The position numbers and the translations under genes are program-made. Source: Profundibacter sp033851955 (GTDB lineage: Bacteria; Pseudomonadota; Alphaproteobacteria; Rhodobacterales; Rhodobacteraceae). Taken from it: 64,000 nucleotides of DNA. A model generated the notes under the pieces. That model searched no databases and was not told where the DNA came from. It worked only from the letters and a program-made list of their open reading frames with translations. Location of the stretch: contig JAWSVK010000006.1 in NCBI GenBank assembly GCA_033851955.1, forward strand, positions 62,001 through 126,000, given 5' to 3'. This document shows, piece after piece, positions 9,401-17,518 of the stretch; the first letter of the stretch is position 1; each line of letters begins with the position of its first letter.

Positions 9401-10021
9401 GTCTACCAAATAGCTGGAGACGCCGTTCTCAGTGGACGAGGCTGCAATAAGAAATGTTTGTCCCGCAACGACGGTTTGATCCAATGCGATGACATTATTC
9501 AGGTAGCTGTTGCTGGTGTCCGAAACCGATGCAGCTGCATCATACTCGGCTTGACTATCCAACCGGTACCCAGAAATGCCACTCCCGTCCAGCTCCGCAA
9601 AATAGAGCATATTATGCGCCGCAAGGGTCATAGAGGTCATGACTGAAGCACCACCCCCCTGCGCCAGACCAATCCCAATCACGGATCCGGTCGTACCAAG
9701 GTTTCCAAACGCATCAAGCTCGTACCCATCCATCTGTGTCGGGCTAGAACCGCCCGTCAAAGCATAGGTGACGCTACCAACGTCCAGCAACGAAATACCG
9801 CCACTGGCCGTGACTGACATGCTTGCTGAATATAGCGCTGTGTCGACAAGTTGCGCGATCGCCGAGCCCGTGAGTTGAAAACTGCTCATACCGCCATTCA
9901 CGCCTGAACTCGTTAGTAGATACAGCCCTTGAGCTGTCTCGTAAAATTCGAGCCCTGTGATTCCGATATCCAGCGGGACTTGCCCTGTATCGATCATCGC
10001 TCGAAAATTTAAATACCCCAT
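6497..10021 (-). CDS. Very large RTX protein with N-terminal beta-propeller-like domain
   Basis: With the ATG at 10021 the protein has 1174 residues. I chose this start because GAGGTGG sits 7 bases upstream. The frame stays open to a TTG at 10078 with a poorer ribosome site. Residues about 1-385 consist of repeating strands (GVSSYLVDP, GVSIFTLLP) like a beta-propeller or lactonase-type fold. A short RTX block (GGSGDDILRGNGGDD) then leads into a first serralysin-like C-terminal element (about 420-515, DIFVLMADNTLDMIMDF). A long second RTX array follows, ending with another such element (ADTFEFVSDGGRDTVTDY). Calcium-dependent folding outside the cell after type I secretion is expected. An adhesin or surface-layer role is possible. 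No enzymatic motif is visible. Confidence 0.88.
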   Translation of the reverse strand: MGYLNFRAMIDTGQVPLDIGITGLEFYETAQGLYLLTSSGVNGGMSSFQLTGSAIAQLVDTALYSASMSVTASGGISLLDVGSVTYALTGGSSPTQMDGYELDAFGNLGTTGSVIGIGLAQGGGASVMTSMTLAAHNMLYFAELDGSGISGYRLDSQAEYDAAASVSDTSNSYLNNVIALDQTVVAGQTFLIAASSTENGVSSYLVDPVTGALTLSGSMGAQDGLGVADPTGMEVVSAYGESFVILASAGSNSLSVMRITETGDLVTVDHVLDTLNTRFGGVTAIETFVIDGRVYVVAGGADDGVSIFTLLPNGQLLHLQTVEDTDGMGLNNVAQIAAQQVGNEVQIYVTSQNEGGLTQFYHDSSLQGLQLLGTQADDVHNGGSLNDLLEGGSGDDILRGNGGDDILLDGAGEDQLYGGAGADIFVLMADNTLDMIMDFEAGIDVLDISSFQMLYSPSQLGFEITAFGARITHRGEVIEVHSLSGGGLTLADIFGDEFGGPDRPPLVVEQDIVGGIGNDDLFGTAGSDTMFGGDGNDVLFSSAGDDWLSGDLGDDTLYGAGGLDELHGGRGADKLFGDDGDDRLWGDRGNDQLRGGDGQDALYGGVGDDTLRGNNGHDWLVGGRDNDTLYGGAGHDNLRGDEGIDVLYGEGGDDNIRGGIGTDSLFGGLGNDSLFGDDGNDYLFGNEGNDLLYGGIGDDVMQGDSGNDRVSGGDGADVVKGGAGHDLLYGGDGDDRLFGGSGHDQLNGGLDDDALFGEGGDDTIHGGDGADKVFGDDGNDLLYGDDGNDLLHSGQGNDQVWGGSGVDKLWGDGGHDVLNGGNGDDTLYGGSGHDKLYGGKGNDTLLGGNGNDVLRGGDHADELYGGDGADWLYGESGSDELFGGADVDHLFGDGGDDELSGGLHNDILRGGDGADTLNGDEGHDALYGGAGTDRLSGGTGHDQLYGGQDNDVLFGGGGNDTLEGGFGADRLFGDDGNDQMYGEDGDDQFFGGAGNDRLYGGNGDDELRGGSGADRLLGGNDNDLLNGGSGDDALYGGNGNDVMNGEGGDDVLFGGVGSDLLYGDQGDDVLSGENGRDRLRGGSGNDVLTGGSGADTFEFVSDGGRDTVTDYTVGTDFLSFDDALWGGTALTNDEIMDFASVQNGNVVFDFGGGVSVTLDGVDSLNGLEAMLLVF
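6733..8475 (-). repeat. Long tandem RTX nonapeptide-coding array
   Basis: Roughly 1.7 kb of 27-base periodic sequence encodes GGxGxDxLx units without a break. The reverse strand is free of stops over long stretches, which creates large false ORFs on the plus strand. Unit sequences are diverged rather than identical. Confidence 0.85.
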
Positions 10022-10140
10022 ATTTTTCCACCTCATTTGCCCAGTCGGGTCAAAATCGGATGGAATGCTGGCAGCCAAATTACCTATTTCGGGCTAAACA
10101 ATGTCCTTTAGGTTGAATTCGCTTTGAAAATTTTAGGCCT

Positions 10141-10163
10141 TATCAACCATGGTAATGTTGATA
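10141..10163 (-). terminator. Weak hairpin downstream of kpsT
   Basis: A perfect 7-bp inverted repeat (TATCAAC / GTTGATA) with a 9-base loop lies 30 bases after the kpsT stop. It lacks a uridine run directly behind the stem, so terminator function is uncertain. It could instead be an operator for the RTX gene. Confidence 0.3.
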
Positions 10164-10192
10164 GTCAATTTGTCGGAGATAGGCAGTGTGCG

Positions 10193-10846
10193 TTATTGCA
10201 TCTGGTATTCGTGAAACTCGATGGCCTCTTCAAGATCATCAAAATATGTGATCTTGCCGTTTTCCAATACACAGCCCACGTCGCAAAACTTGCGCACCTG
10301 CCCCATGCTATGGCTAACCAAGAAAGAACCACTGGTATTCATCCGATCACGAAACACGGCTTGGCTTTTACGTTTGAAACTTGCGTCCCCAACGGCCGTC
10401 ACCTCGTCTACCAAATAGGTGTCAAAACGAATCCCCATAGACGTACCAAACGCCAAACGCGACTTCATACCAGACGAATAACTGCGCACAGGCATATATA
10501 GGTGCCCGCCCAGTTCGGCAAAATCTGCGACGAAATCCAGCAGCTCGTCCGTATCAACACCATAGATGCGTGCAATGAAACGAACATTCTGTGCACCCGT
10601 CAGATCACGGTGAAAACTACCGCCAAACCCAACAGGCCATGAAATAGTGCCATCGCTCACAATGCGACCGCTGTTTGGGCGTAACGCGCCTGCAATCATT
10701 TCCATCAAGGTGGTTTTACCAGCGCCGTTGCGGCCCAGAACCGCCACAGCAGCCCCCGTGGGGAAAGTTAGCGATATATTATCCGCCACCACTTTCTTTT
10801 GCCCATTTGCCCAAAAGAACTTGGTTAGATTTTCAAACCGAACCAT
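10193..10846 (-). CDS. kpsT: Capsular polysaccharide ABC exporter, ATP-binding subunit
   Basis: The protein has 217 residues, normal for KpsT/CtrD/BexA-type ATPases that drive export of capsule chains across the inner membrane. Walker A is GRNGAGKTT (38-46), the ABC signature is YSSGM (123-127) and Walker B is YLVDEV (144-149, Asp147). The segment GFGGSFHRDLTGAQNVRF is typical of polysaccharide exporters. A perfect AGGAGG lies 5 bases before the ATG, and the kpsE stop is 8 bases upstream, so both genes form one operon. The permease partner kpsM is encoded divergently on the other side of kpsE. Confidence 0.93.
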   Translation of the reverse strand: MVRFENLTKFFWANGQKKVVADNISLTFPTGAAVAVLGRNGAGKTTLMEMIAGALRPNSGRIVSDGTISWPVGFGGSFHRDLTGAQNVRFIARIYGVDTDELLDFVADFAELGGHLYMPVRSYSSGMKSRLAFGTSMGIRFDTYLVDEVTAVGDASFKRKSQAVFRDRMNTSGSFLVSHSMGQVRKFCDVGCVLENGKITYFDDLEEAIEFHEYQMQ

Positions 10847-10854
10847 GGGTCCTC

Positions 10855-12063
10855 CTAACGACGATCACGCACACTGTAGTAAACCAGAACCAATATGGCC
10901 CAAGTTAGCAACATGAACAGACTGATTAAAACGGCCAACATCATACGCTGCGGGAATTCGGCGGTCTCGGCCAAGGTTGGGCTAACATAGGCCGTCAAAT
11001 AGCGACTTTGACGCGCTGCGCTTGAACGCGCCAGATCAACAGCCGCCAACGCCAAACTATAGGTTTTCTCGGCGAATTCCTTTTCCACTGACAGGTTTTC
11101 AAATTCGGCGATCAAAGTGGGGTAGTCCCTACCACCTGCCTCTGAACCCGATTTCACAAAGGTTTCACGTTCACTTTCTATGCGTTTGCGGATCACCTCT
11201 ATCTGTCGCGCTGCCTGTTCCAATCGAGGATCATTTTCTTGGGTTGCAATCGCAGCTATCAAATCATGATCGACCAAGGCTTGGGCCAACTGTTGTTGCA
11301 AACTGTTCACAACTCCCATTCTGCCTTGGATATCTGCCTCGGGATCAACAATCTGCGTTTTGGTCCGGAATTTGACCAACTCTTGGCGGGCCAGTTTCAG
11401 CCGTGCCAAGGCATCGTCCAGATCAGCTAGTGCGTAACTCATGGTGTCTTCGCGCACAATCTTATTCAGCGAGTTGATCATTTTCTGGCTCTCAGACACG
11501 ATCTCGCGGGCAATCAATTGCGCCTCAGCAGCCGTAAAGGCCAACACCCGCAACTCGATCAAACCCGTGCCCTGATCATATGAAATTCGAACCATACGCT
11601 GCCAATAGCTTAGTTTGTCTTCAATCGTTGCATCAGGCCACAGCGAAAACAGCGGATCTACATCCCAATGCTTTGAATAGATTGCGTTGATATCGACATG
11701 CTTATCGACAATCTCGACCATTTCTTGGCTGCGGATAAATTCATACAACACATCCGTATCAGCCGCGCCACCGCTGCCACCAGTAATGGCTGCGAGACCG
11801 CTCATAAGACCGCTGGCACCGCCGCTTTCTTCTTGGCGCACTGTAAAACCGGTGGTCGATGCGTATTGATCAGCTGCAAAACTCCAGAGATACATCGAAG
11901 CCACGATTATCGGCATCAAAACCATAAAGATGAAACTGTTCCGCACACCAGTATGGCGTTTCTTAAGTGTAGCGTGTTTCGCAACGGGCCGAACTGCGAT
12001 CTCCGGCGAGGAAGCGGCAGCAGCTCTGCGTCTGGCTTTTCCGTTTCTAATCTTCTTGTTCAC
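10855..12063 (-). CDS. kpsE: Capsule export inner-membrane/periplasmic adaptor (KpsE/BexC/CtrB type)
   Basis: This is a polysaccharide co-polymerase-like adaptor linking the ABC exporter to the outer-membrane channel. Taking the GTG at 12063 (VNKKIRNGKARRR) gives 402 residues. The frame stays open to 12231, but that extension overlaps the probable kpsM leader. A basic, alanine-rich cytoplasmic tail precedes a first membrane segment (about residues 45-65, SFIFMVLMPIIVASMYLW). A large periplasmic region with coiled-coil helices follows (DDALARLKLARQEL, IRKRIESERE), then a second membrane segment near the C-terminus (MMLAVLISLFMLLTWAILVL). The start is uncertain because its ribosome site is weak. 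Confidence 0.85.
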   Translation of the reverse strand: MNKKIRNGKARRRAAAASSPEIAVRPVAKHATLKKRHTGVRNSFIFMVLMPIIVASMYLWSFAADQYASTTGFTVRQEESGGASGLMSGLAAITGGSGGAADTDVLYEFIRSQEMVEIVDKHVDINAIYSKHWDVDPLFSLWPDATIEDKLSYWQRMVRISYDQGTGLIELRVLAFTAAEAQLIAREIVSESQKMINSLNKIVREDTMSYALADLDDALARLKLARQELVKFRTKTQIVDPEADIQGRMGVVNSLQQQLAQALVDHDLIAAIATQENDPRLEQAARQIEVIRKRIESERETFVKSGSEAGGRDYPTLIAEFENLSVEKEFAEKTYSLALAAVDLARSSAARQSRYLTAYVSPTLAETAEFPQRMMLAVLISLFMLLTWAILVLVYYSVRDRR

Positions 12064-12151
12064 TAATAATTTCCACTCGATCTTATTTGAATCCTGCTGC
12101 TTATTCCTACATAGTAACCCGTAGAAATACCAGCCCAAAGGAATTTTCACC

Positions 12152-12976
12152 CTGTCTGCGCCCCACCAATCCACCGGCCGAACTGCCAAACCAAAGCCGG
12201 TTGTTACACGGTCATTTGCGTCATCCCGCACAGTGATGGCGCTCGTTTTACGCGAGATGACATCAACTTACGGGCGTTCACCCGGGGGATATATTTGGGC
12301 AATCCTCGAACCACTTGGCATGATTGCCCTGCTTTCAGTTGCCTTTTCGCTTTTGCTACGTTCGCCTTCCCTGGGGTCCAATTTCATCCTGTTCTACGCG
12401 ACGGGCTATTTGCCTTTCATGCTCTATCAGCAAATTTCGGTAAAGGTGATGCAGGCCATCAAATTCTCTAAACCTCTGCTGCTTTATCCAAGCGTTACAT
12501 GGATTGATGCGATCATAGCCCGCTTTATCTTGAACACTTTAACTCAAATCATGGCCGGCTTCATCTTGCTGGCTGCGATCTTGTTGATTGCCGACACACA
12601 CACGGTGCTTAATATCGCACCAATCTTAATTGCGGTCTGTCTGGCCGCTCTTTTGGGGCTCGGCATTGGGTTGATGAATTGCCTACTCAACGGGTTATTC
12701 CCCGTTTGGGGAACAATCTGGGCCATCGCCACCCGTCCATTGTTCCTTGCCTCGGCTATCCTATATATCTATGAGGAAATGCCCGCCCTGTTGCAAGAAA
12801 TGCTCTGGTATAATCCGCTGGTTCACATCACAGGCATGTTCCGCAGCGGTGTGTTTTCGCTCTATGACCCAGTCTACATCTCGCCGCTTTATGTTTTGGG
12901 TGTTGCTTTGACCACCATCGCTTTTGGCCTTGTGCTGATGCGGCGTTATCACAAAGACATTTTAGGCAAGCTTTAA
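12152..12976 (+). CDS. kpsM: Capsular polysaccharide ABC exporter permease, probable CTG start
   Basis: This ABC-2 type permease pairs with KpsT. The motif LREMTSTYGRSPGGYIWAILEP is the KpsM N-terminal signature, and about six membrane segments follow. The first standard start in frame is the GTG at 12233, only seven codons before LREM. KpsM proteins normally have a longer cytoplasmic leader. The frame upstream is open to a stop at 12122 and reads as a plausible leader (SAPHQSTG... SFASSRTVMALVL). The only reasonable start is the CTG at 12152, with AAAGGA ending 9 bases before it. That gives 274 residues. The gene end overlaps the convergent GT2 gene by 4 bases. Product confidence is high and start confidence is moderate. 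Confidence 0.88.
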   Translation: MSAPHQSTGRTAKPKPVVTRSFASSRTVMALVLREMTSTYGRSPGGYIWAILEPLGMIALLSVAFSLLLRSPSLGSNFILFYATGYLPFMLYQQISVKVMQAIKFSKPLLLYPSVTWIDAIIARFILNTLTQIMAGFILLAAILLIADTHTVLNIAPILIAVCLAALLGLGIGLMNCLLNGLFPVWGTIWAIATRPLFLASAILYIYEEMPALLQEMLWYNPLVHITGMFRSGVFSLYDPVYISPLYVLGVALTTIAFGLVLMRRYHKDILGKL

Positions 12977-13944
12977 CGGGCCTTTGCAAGCGCCAGCACG
13001 TCATCATGTGTCAATGTCTTGCGACCCAAAACCCCATCCACGATTGCACGGCGCGTCAGGCGCAAATACGTCTTGCGATCCGCGCCATAGCGCCGCGCCG
13101 AAAACAGCCACTTTGGTATCAACAAACCCAGCAACGGCCAAAACAACAGGCCCGCCGCATTGTGATACATGATCAACCCATTGCGATAGTTATAATAGAC
13201 CTTCCAAAGCGGATTATAGACGCCCTTTGCAGCGCTGGAAAACGTTGTGCAATTGTGCTCGAATCGGACCAGCGGATCAAACAACATCGTAAATCCGCGC
13301 CGTCGCAAACGCAGACTATAGATCACATCATCCCCGTACAAAAACAACGCGCCCTCAGGATAGCCCATTTCGTCAATCACCTGACGTGAGATAAACATAC
13401 CAACAAAAGACGCCATATCCAAAGGTTGGGGCACGTCCCCATCGTAGGTGCTGCGTTCAATATGGTAGCCGTCTCGTCCTGCACCAAAAAGAGTTTTCAA
13501 AAACACAGCTGGCTTCCAAAACGGGTTCACCGACGGGCGGTTCATTTCGCAAATTTCACCATCAGGATAATAGACCGCTGCCGCCCAGACATCTGCTCCG
13601 CCGCTGGCCTTGTCTCGCGGCACACTGACAAACTGATCGAACGCCGCCTCATAGGGGCGCGCATCATCGTCCATGACAACAACCCAATCCGGATCATAGT
13701 TTTGCACAGCCAACCGCATACCTACCTCAAACCCACCAGCACCACCCAGATTTCGCTCGCTGTGATGCACCAGCAGGCGCGGGTCTTGTTGCGTGTTCAG
13801 CCAATCTTCGGTGCCATCGGAGGAGCAATTATTCACCACCACCACAGCGATCAAACTGCCCTCGGATACTGCCAGCAAACGTGCCAACGTAATCTGGAGT
13901 TCATCTAGACGGTTATGCGTGGTGACAACAGCAACCAGTTTCAT
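12973..13944 (-). CDS. Family 2 glycosyltransferase, galactofuranosyltransferase-like
   Basis: The GT-A fold begins at MKLVAVVTTHNR, which argues for the ATG at 13944 rather than the in-frame ATG at 13974. A nucleotide-sugar DxD motif appears in VVVMDDDARPY, and the acceptor region in FLYGDDVIYSLRLRRRG. The pattern NLGGAGGFEVGM after the first strands, and the overall length (323 residues), resemble GlfT1-type galactofuranosyltransferases and rhamnosyl/galactofuranosyl relatives. The nearby glf supports a UDP-galactofuranose donor, but specificity is inferred. The C-terminal third has one hydrophobic segment (GLLFWPLLGLLIP) that may dock to the membrane. Confidence 0.85.
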   Translation of the reverse strand: MKLVAVVTTHNRLDELQITLARLLAVSEGSLIAVVVVNNCSSDGTEDWLNTQQDPRLLVHHSERNLGGAGGFEVGMRLAVQNYDPDWVVVMDDDARPYEAAFDQFVSVPRDKASGGADVWAAAVYYPDGEICEMNRPSVNPFWKPAVFLKTLFGAGRDGYHIERSTYDGDVPQPLDMASFVGMFISRQVIDEMGYPEGALFLYGDDVIYSLRLRRRGFTMLFDPLVRFEHNCTTFSSAAKGVYNPLWKVYYNYRNGLIMYHNAAGLLFWPLLGLLIPKWLFSARRYGADRKTYLRLTRRAIVDGVLGRKTLTHDDVLALAKAR

Positions 13945-13997
13945 TGCACAATCTTTACTTAAGGGGCGAGCCATACAACTCTTAATCAGACTCCGCT

Positions 13998-14390
13998 TTA
14001 TATAACAGCGTCTTCAACTTCCTCAACCGAATAGCCCAAAGCATCCAAACCGTCTTCCAGATAATCCGGCAACAGCGGAATGCCCAGCAGGTAGTTTTCA
14101 GTCGGAGACCTCGCCTCCTCCTTGGCCGTCTTAATCGCCTCGGCCAATTCCGCTGCTTCAAAAGTTTCGCGGCCAATCCACATCACAGCCACAAGACTGG
14201 CTTGCTCGTCACGGTTCATATCGGCGATATAGCTGCGCAACTCAGCTTCGGTCCCGTCGCTTGGGCGGTTTTCCAAAATCGTTTCGGTACCCGCCTCGTC
14301 CGAAGAACGATCCCAGCGCCCAACTTTGGCACCCAACTCGCGGGCGCGGATAATAACACGGGCAATCTTGTTTGTGCTGATTTCAAGCAT
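13998..14390 (-). CDS. DUF3775 family protein
   Basis: This is a small acidic protein of 130 residues whose C-terminus (YLLGIPLLPDYLEDGLDALG) is the hallmark of DUF3775. The function of the family is unknown. I chose the ATG at 14390 because AAGGTGG lies 6 bases upstream. The in-frame GTG at 14399 would sit inside that ribosome site. There is no signal peptide or membrane segment. It is followed by the GT2 gene and preceded by rmuC on the same strand, with 57 bases between, so it may be transcribed with the mutL-rmuC genes. Confidence 0.85.
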   Translation of the reverse strand: MLEISTNKIARVIIRARELGAKVGRWDRSSDEAGTETILENRPSDGTEAELRSYIADMNRDEQASLVAVMWIGRETFEAAELAEAIKTAKEEARSPTENYLLGIPLLPDYLEDGLDALGYSVEEVEDAVI

Positions 14391-14447
14391 GACAACCACC
14401 TTTCGAGTCGCTGTTCAGTTTGCCCTAAAACCCACCCATATCAAAGC

Positions 14448-15623
14448 CTATTCGCTCGGTTTGCTCAACGGCACCACATTTGCCGCACCCGTTTCAGGGG
14501 CCAATTCCTCAAAATCAAAGTTGTCCAAACGGGCCGCGCGCTTGCCAGCCCGTTCAGCCGCTGTGCCAATCCCGTCCAGATCAGCGCGAGCTTGATTGAA
14601 ATGCGTGTCCAGCTTGCCAACGCGCTCTACAACCATCTCAACATCGCGGTGCAACATGCGCAAGGTTTTGCGAATGGCACCGGCCTGCTCACGCATCCGG
14701 GCGTCCTTTAGAATGGCGCGCATGGTGTTCAGCGTGGCCATACAAGTGGTCGGCGAAACGATCCAGACATGAGCCGCAAACCCCTCTCGGACCAACTCCG
14801 GAAAATTGGCATGCAACTCAGCATAAACCGCCTCTGAGGGCAGGAACATCAGCGCCCCGTCAGCGGTTTCACCTTCCAGAATATAGCGCTCGGAAATCGC
14901 CTTGATATGACCCCTCACAGACACTTTAAACGCTTTCACAGCTTCTTTGGTTTCCCAGTCATTGCTGGCATTGCGCAACGCCTCATAGGCCTCCAACGGG
15001 AACTTGGAATCGATCACAATCGGGCCGGGCGGGTTGGGCAAATCAATCAGGCAATCAGCGCGCTTGCCATTGCTCAACGTCGCCTGCAATTTGTAACTGT
15101 CCGCAGGCAGCGCCTTGCCGACAATATCATTCAACTGGATTTCCCCGAACGCCCCGCGCGTTTGTTTGTTCGATAGAATATCTTGCAGGCTCAACACATC
15201 TCCCGACAGTTTTTCAATGTTGGTCTGCGCCCGATCAATAGTCGCCAAACGCTCTTGCAATTGTGTCAACGACTTGGTGGTGTTCTGCGAGTTGCCATGC
15301 AGGCTTTCAGTCATCTTGGCCTGAACCTCGGCTAGGCGTTGCTCCAGCGTGTTCATCAATTGGGCCTGCGCCACGGTCTGGGTTTGACTCACCGTATTCA
15401 AGCCCCCCGCCAGTTGCGACTGCCCGTCAGCCAATGCCTGAACCCGTTGTCCCATTTGGCCGATTTGCTGCCCTAAAGGCGCCATCATCCGTATCGAACG
15501 CCCCGCCCGACGCACCATCATGATCAACAAAATGAACAACAGCAAAACCAACACGGCTCCCACCGTCGCCAGTATCAACCAAACCTCGCCGATACCCGCT
15601 ATCATCTCCTGTAATCCCGTCAT
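14448..15623 (-). CDS. rmuC: DNA recombination protein RmuC
   Basis: The protein has 391 residues. One N-terminal membrane anchor (about 15-37, WLILATVGAVLVLLLFILLIMMV) is followed by a long coiled-coil region (about 45-135) and the RmuC nuclease-like core (GAFGEIQL, VIDSKFPLEAYE, FLPSEAVYAEL). RmuC proteins limit rearrangements at inverted repeats. The fold is PD-(D/E)xK-like, and DSKFPLE fits its active-site strand. Its start overlaps the mutL stop by 4 bases, so the two DNA-maintenance genes are coupled. Confidence 0.95.
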   Translation of the reverse strand: MTGLQEMIAGIGEVWLILATVGAVLVLLLFILLIMMVRRAGRSIRMMAPLGQQIGQMGQRVQALADGQSQLAGGLNTVSQTQTVAQAQLMNTLEQRLAEVQAKMTESLHGNSQNTTKSLTQLQERLATIDRAQTNIEKLSGDVLSLQDILSNKQTRGAFGEIQLNDIVGKALPADSYKLQATLSNGKRADCLIDLPNPPGPIVIDSKFPLEAYEALRNASNDWETKEAVKAFKVSVRGHIKAISERYILEGETADGALMFLPSEAVYAELHANFPELVREGFAAHVWIVSPTTCMATLNTMRAILKDARMREQAGAIRKTLRMLHRDVEMVVERVGKLDTHFNQARADLDGIGTAAERAGKRAARLDNFDFEELAPETGAANVVPLSKPSE

Positions 15624-17476
15624 GTGCGCCCAAACAATCGTTCAATATCGGCCAGTTTCAACTCCACATATGTGGGGCGGCCGTGGTTGCACTGGCCCGA
15701 ATGTGGCGTGGCTTCCATTTCGCGCAACAGCGCGTTCATTTCGTCCGCCTGCATCCGTCGACCCGACCGGATGGACCCATGACAGGCAACACGGCTCAGG
15801 ATCGCCTCGATCCGCGCTTGCACCGTCAAACTGTCACCCAAATCTGCCAACTCGTCTAATATATCAAGGATCATTCCCTTGGCGTTGATCGTGCCCAAAA
15901 TCGCGGGGGTTTCGCGCACCGCGATCGCGCCCGCCCCGAAAGGCTCCAACGTCAAGCCAAGCCGCGCCAGATCATCCGCCATCTCTAATAACCGCGCTGC
16001 GTCACCTTCAGATAATTCCACAATTTCAGGGATCAACAACGCTTGTGCAGCAACCCCGTTTTCAGCCATCTGCGCCTTGAGCTTTTCATACACCAATCGC
16101 TCATGCGCCGCGTGCTGATCGACGATCACCATACCATCCGCTGTCTGTGCAATGATGTAGTTTTCATGCACCTGTGCCCTTGCAGCGCCCAATGGTAAAT
16201 CCGTCGGTGCATCCGCCTCTATTGGCGTTTCAAACCGTGCCGAGGCCTCGGCAAAACCACCCGTTTCAAACGCCGGAGCCTGCATCGCATGGGCGGTTCC
16301 CAACGCCCCCATCGATGGTCGATCCATCTGATATATCCGCCCCGATGGCGTCTCTGGCCGAAATGCACCCAAGGTCGCATCCGCCACCGTGGATGATGCC
16401 CGATGCCCCGATTCAGCCAGCGCATGACGCAATGCAGATACGATCAAACCCCGCGCTAAACCTGGCTCCCGAAACCGTACTTCAGATTTAGCCGGATGCA
16501 CATTCACGTCCACGAAATGCGGATCACACTCCAAAAACAGCACCGCCGCGGGATGCCTGTCCCGCGATAGAAAGTCAAAATAGGCCCCGCGCAACGCACC
16601 GATCAACAGCTTATCCCGCACGGGCCGCCCATTCACGTAAAGATACTGCATCACCGCAGAGCCGCGCGAAAATGTCGGTAACGCCGCGTAGCCAGTCAGC
16701 GCAATGCCCTCGCGATCGGCATCAATCTTTAGCGCGTTGTCGGCAAAGTCAGCCCCCAAAACTCTCCGTAATCTACCATGCAACGCGTCAAACAAATCGC
16801 CCGATTGTGCGTCTGCTCGAAACGTCAAACGCCCTTCGCCCTCGCCCGACACATCACGCAAAGTGAAACTGACAAACGGTTCGGCCATCGCCAACCGCTT
16901 GACCACATCGCCAATCGCCTGCACCTCGGCCCGATCCGTTCGCAAGAATTTCAATCGCGCAGGTGTCGCGTAAAACAGGTCGCGCAATTCAACCACGGTC
17001 CCGCCCGAGAGCGCCGCTGGTTTCACCGCCTCGGTGACGCCACCCGCCACGCAGATCATCGCTGCATCCGCCCCATCCACGCGCGACGTGATGGTCAACC
17101 GACCGACCGCGCCCAAAGATGGCAGCGCCTCGCCACGGAACCCGAAACTGTGGATGTTTAATAAATCTGAACCGTCGATTTTCGACGTCGCATGACGTGA
17201 CATTGCCAGTGGCAAGTCATCCTGCGAAATCCCGCAGCCATCATCCACCACACGGATCAAGGTCTTGCCGCCATCCGCATAGGAAACATCAATGCGACGC
17301 GCGCCAGCATCCAGTGCATTTTCGATCAGCTCTTTCACCGCCGAGGCTGGTCGTTCAACCACTTCGCCCGCCGCAATCCGATTGATCGCGGCGTCATCCA
17401 ATTGCCGGATAACAGGGCGGTTTTCGCCTATATGGGGGTTTGATGCGGGCATGGCACAAGAATTAGCACATTCCAC
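15620..17476 (-). CDS. mutL: DNA mismatch repair protein MutL
   Basis: The GHKL ATPase N-terminus is complete: ELIENALDAGA, VVDDGCGI and SFGFRGEALPSL. The 618-residue protein ends in the dimerisation and endonuclease domain. The motif DQHAAHERLVYE begins at Asp453 and matches DQHA-x2-E-x4-E of nicking MutL proteins. This MutL therefore probably supplies the strand nick itself, as in bacteria without MutH. The CHGSIRSGRRM segment near the C-terminus is the second metal-binding element. A middle linker (about 350-420) is low in conservation, as usual. Confidence 0.97.
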   Translation of the reverse strand: MECANSCAMPASNPHIGENRPVIRQLDDAAINRIAAGEVVERPASAVKELIENALDAGARRIDVSYADGGKTLIRVVDDGCGISQDDLPLAMSRHATSKIDGSDLLNIHSFGFRGEALPSLGAVGRLTITSRVDGADAAMICVAGGVTEAVKPAALSGGTVVELRDLFYATPARLKFLRTDRAEVQAIGDVVKRLAMAEPFVSFTLRDVSGEGEGRLTFRADAQSGDLFDALHGRLRRVLGADFADNALKIDADREGIALTGYAALPTFSRGSAVMQYLYVNGRPVRDKLLIGALRGAYFDFLSRDRHPAAVLFLECDPHFVDVNVHPAKSEVRFREPGLARGLIVSALRHALAESGHRASSTVADATLGAFRPETPSGRIYQMDRPSMGALGTAHAMQAPAFETGGFAEASARFETPIEADAPTDLPLGAARAQVHENYIIAQTADGMVIVDQHAAHERLVYEKLKAQMAENGVAAQALLIPEIVELSEGDAARLLEMADDLARLGLTLEPFGAGAIAVRETPAILGTINAKGMILDILDELADLGDSLTVQARIEAILSRVACHGSIRSGRRMQADEMNALLREMEATPHSGQCNHGRPTYVELKLADIERLFGRT

Positions 17477-17518
17477 CCCGATTCGACCACCAACTTTCGA
17501 ACCAATTTCAAACGACAG

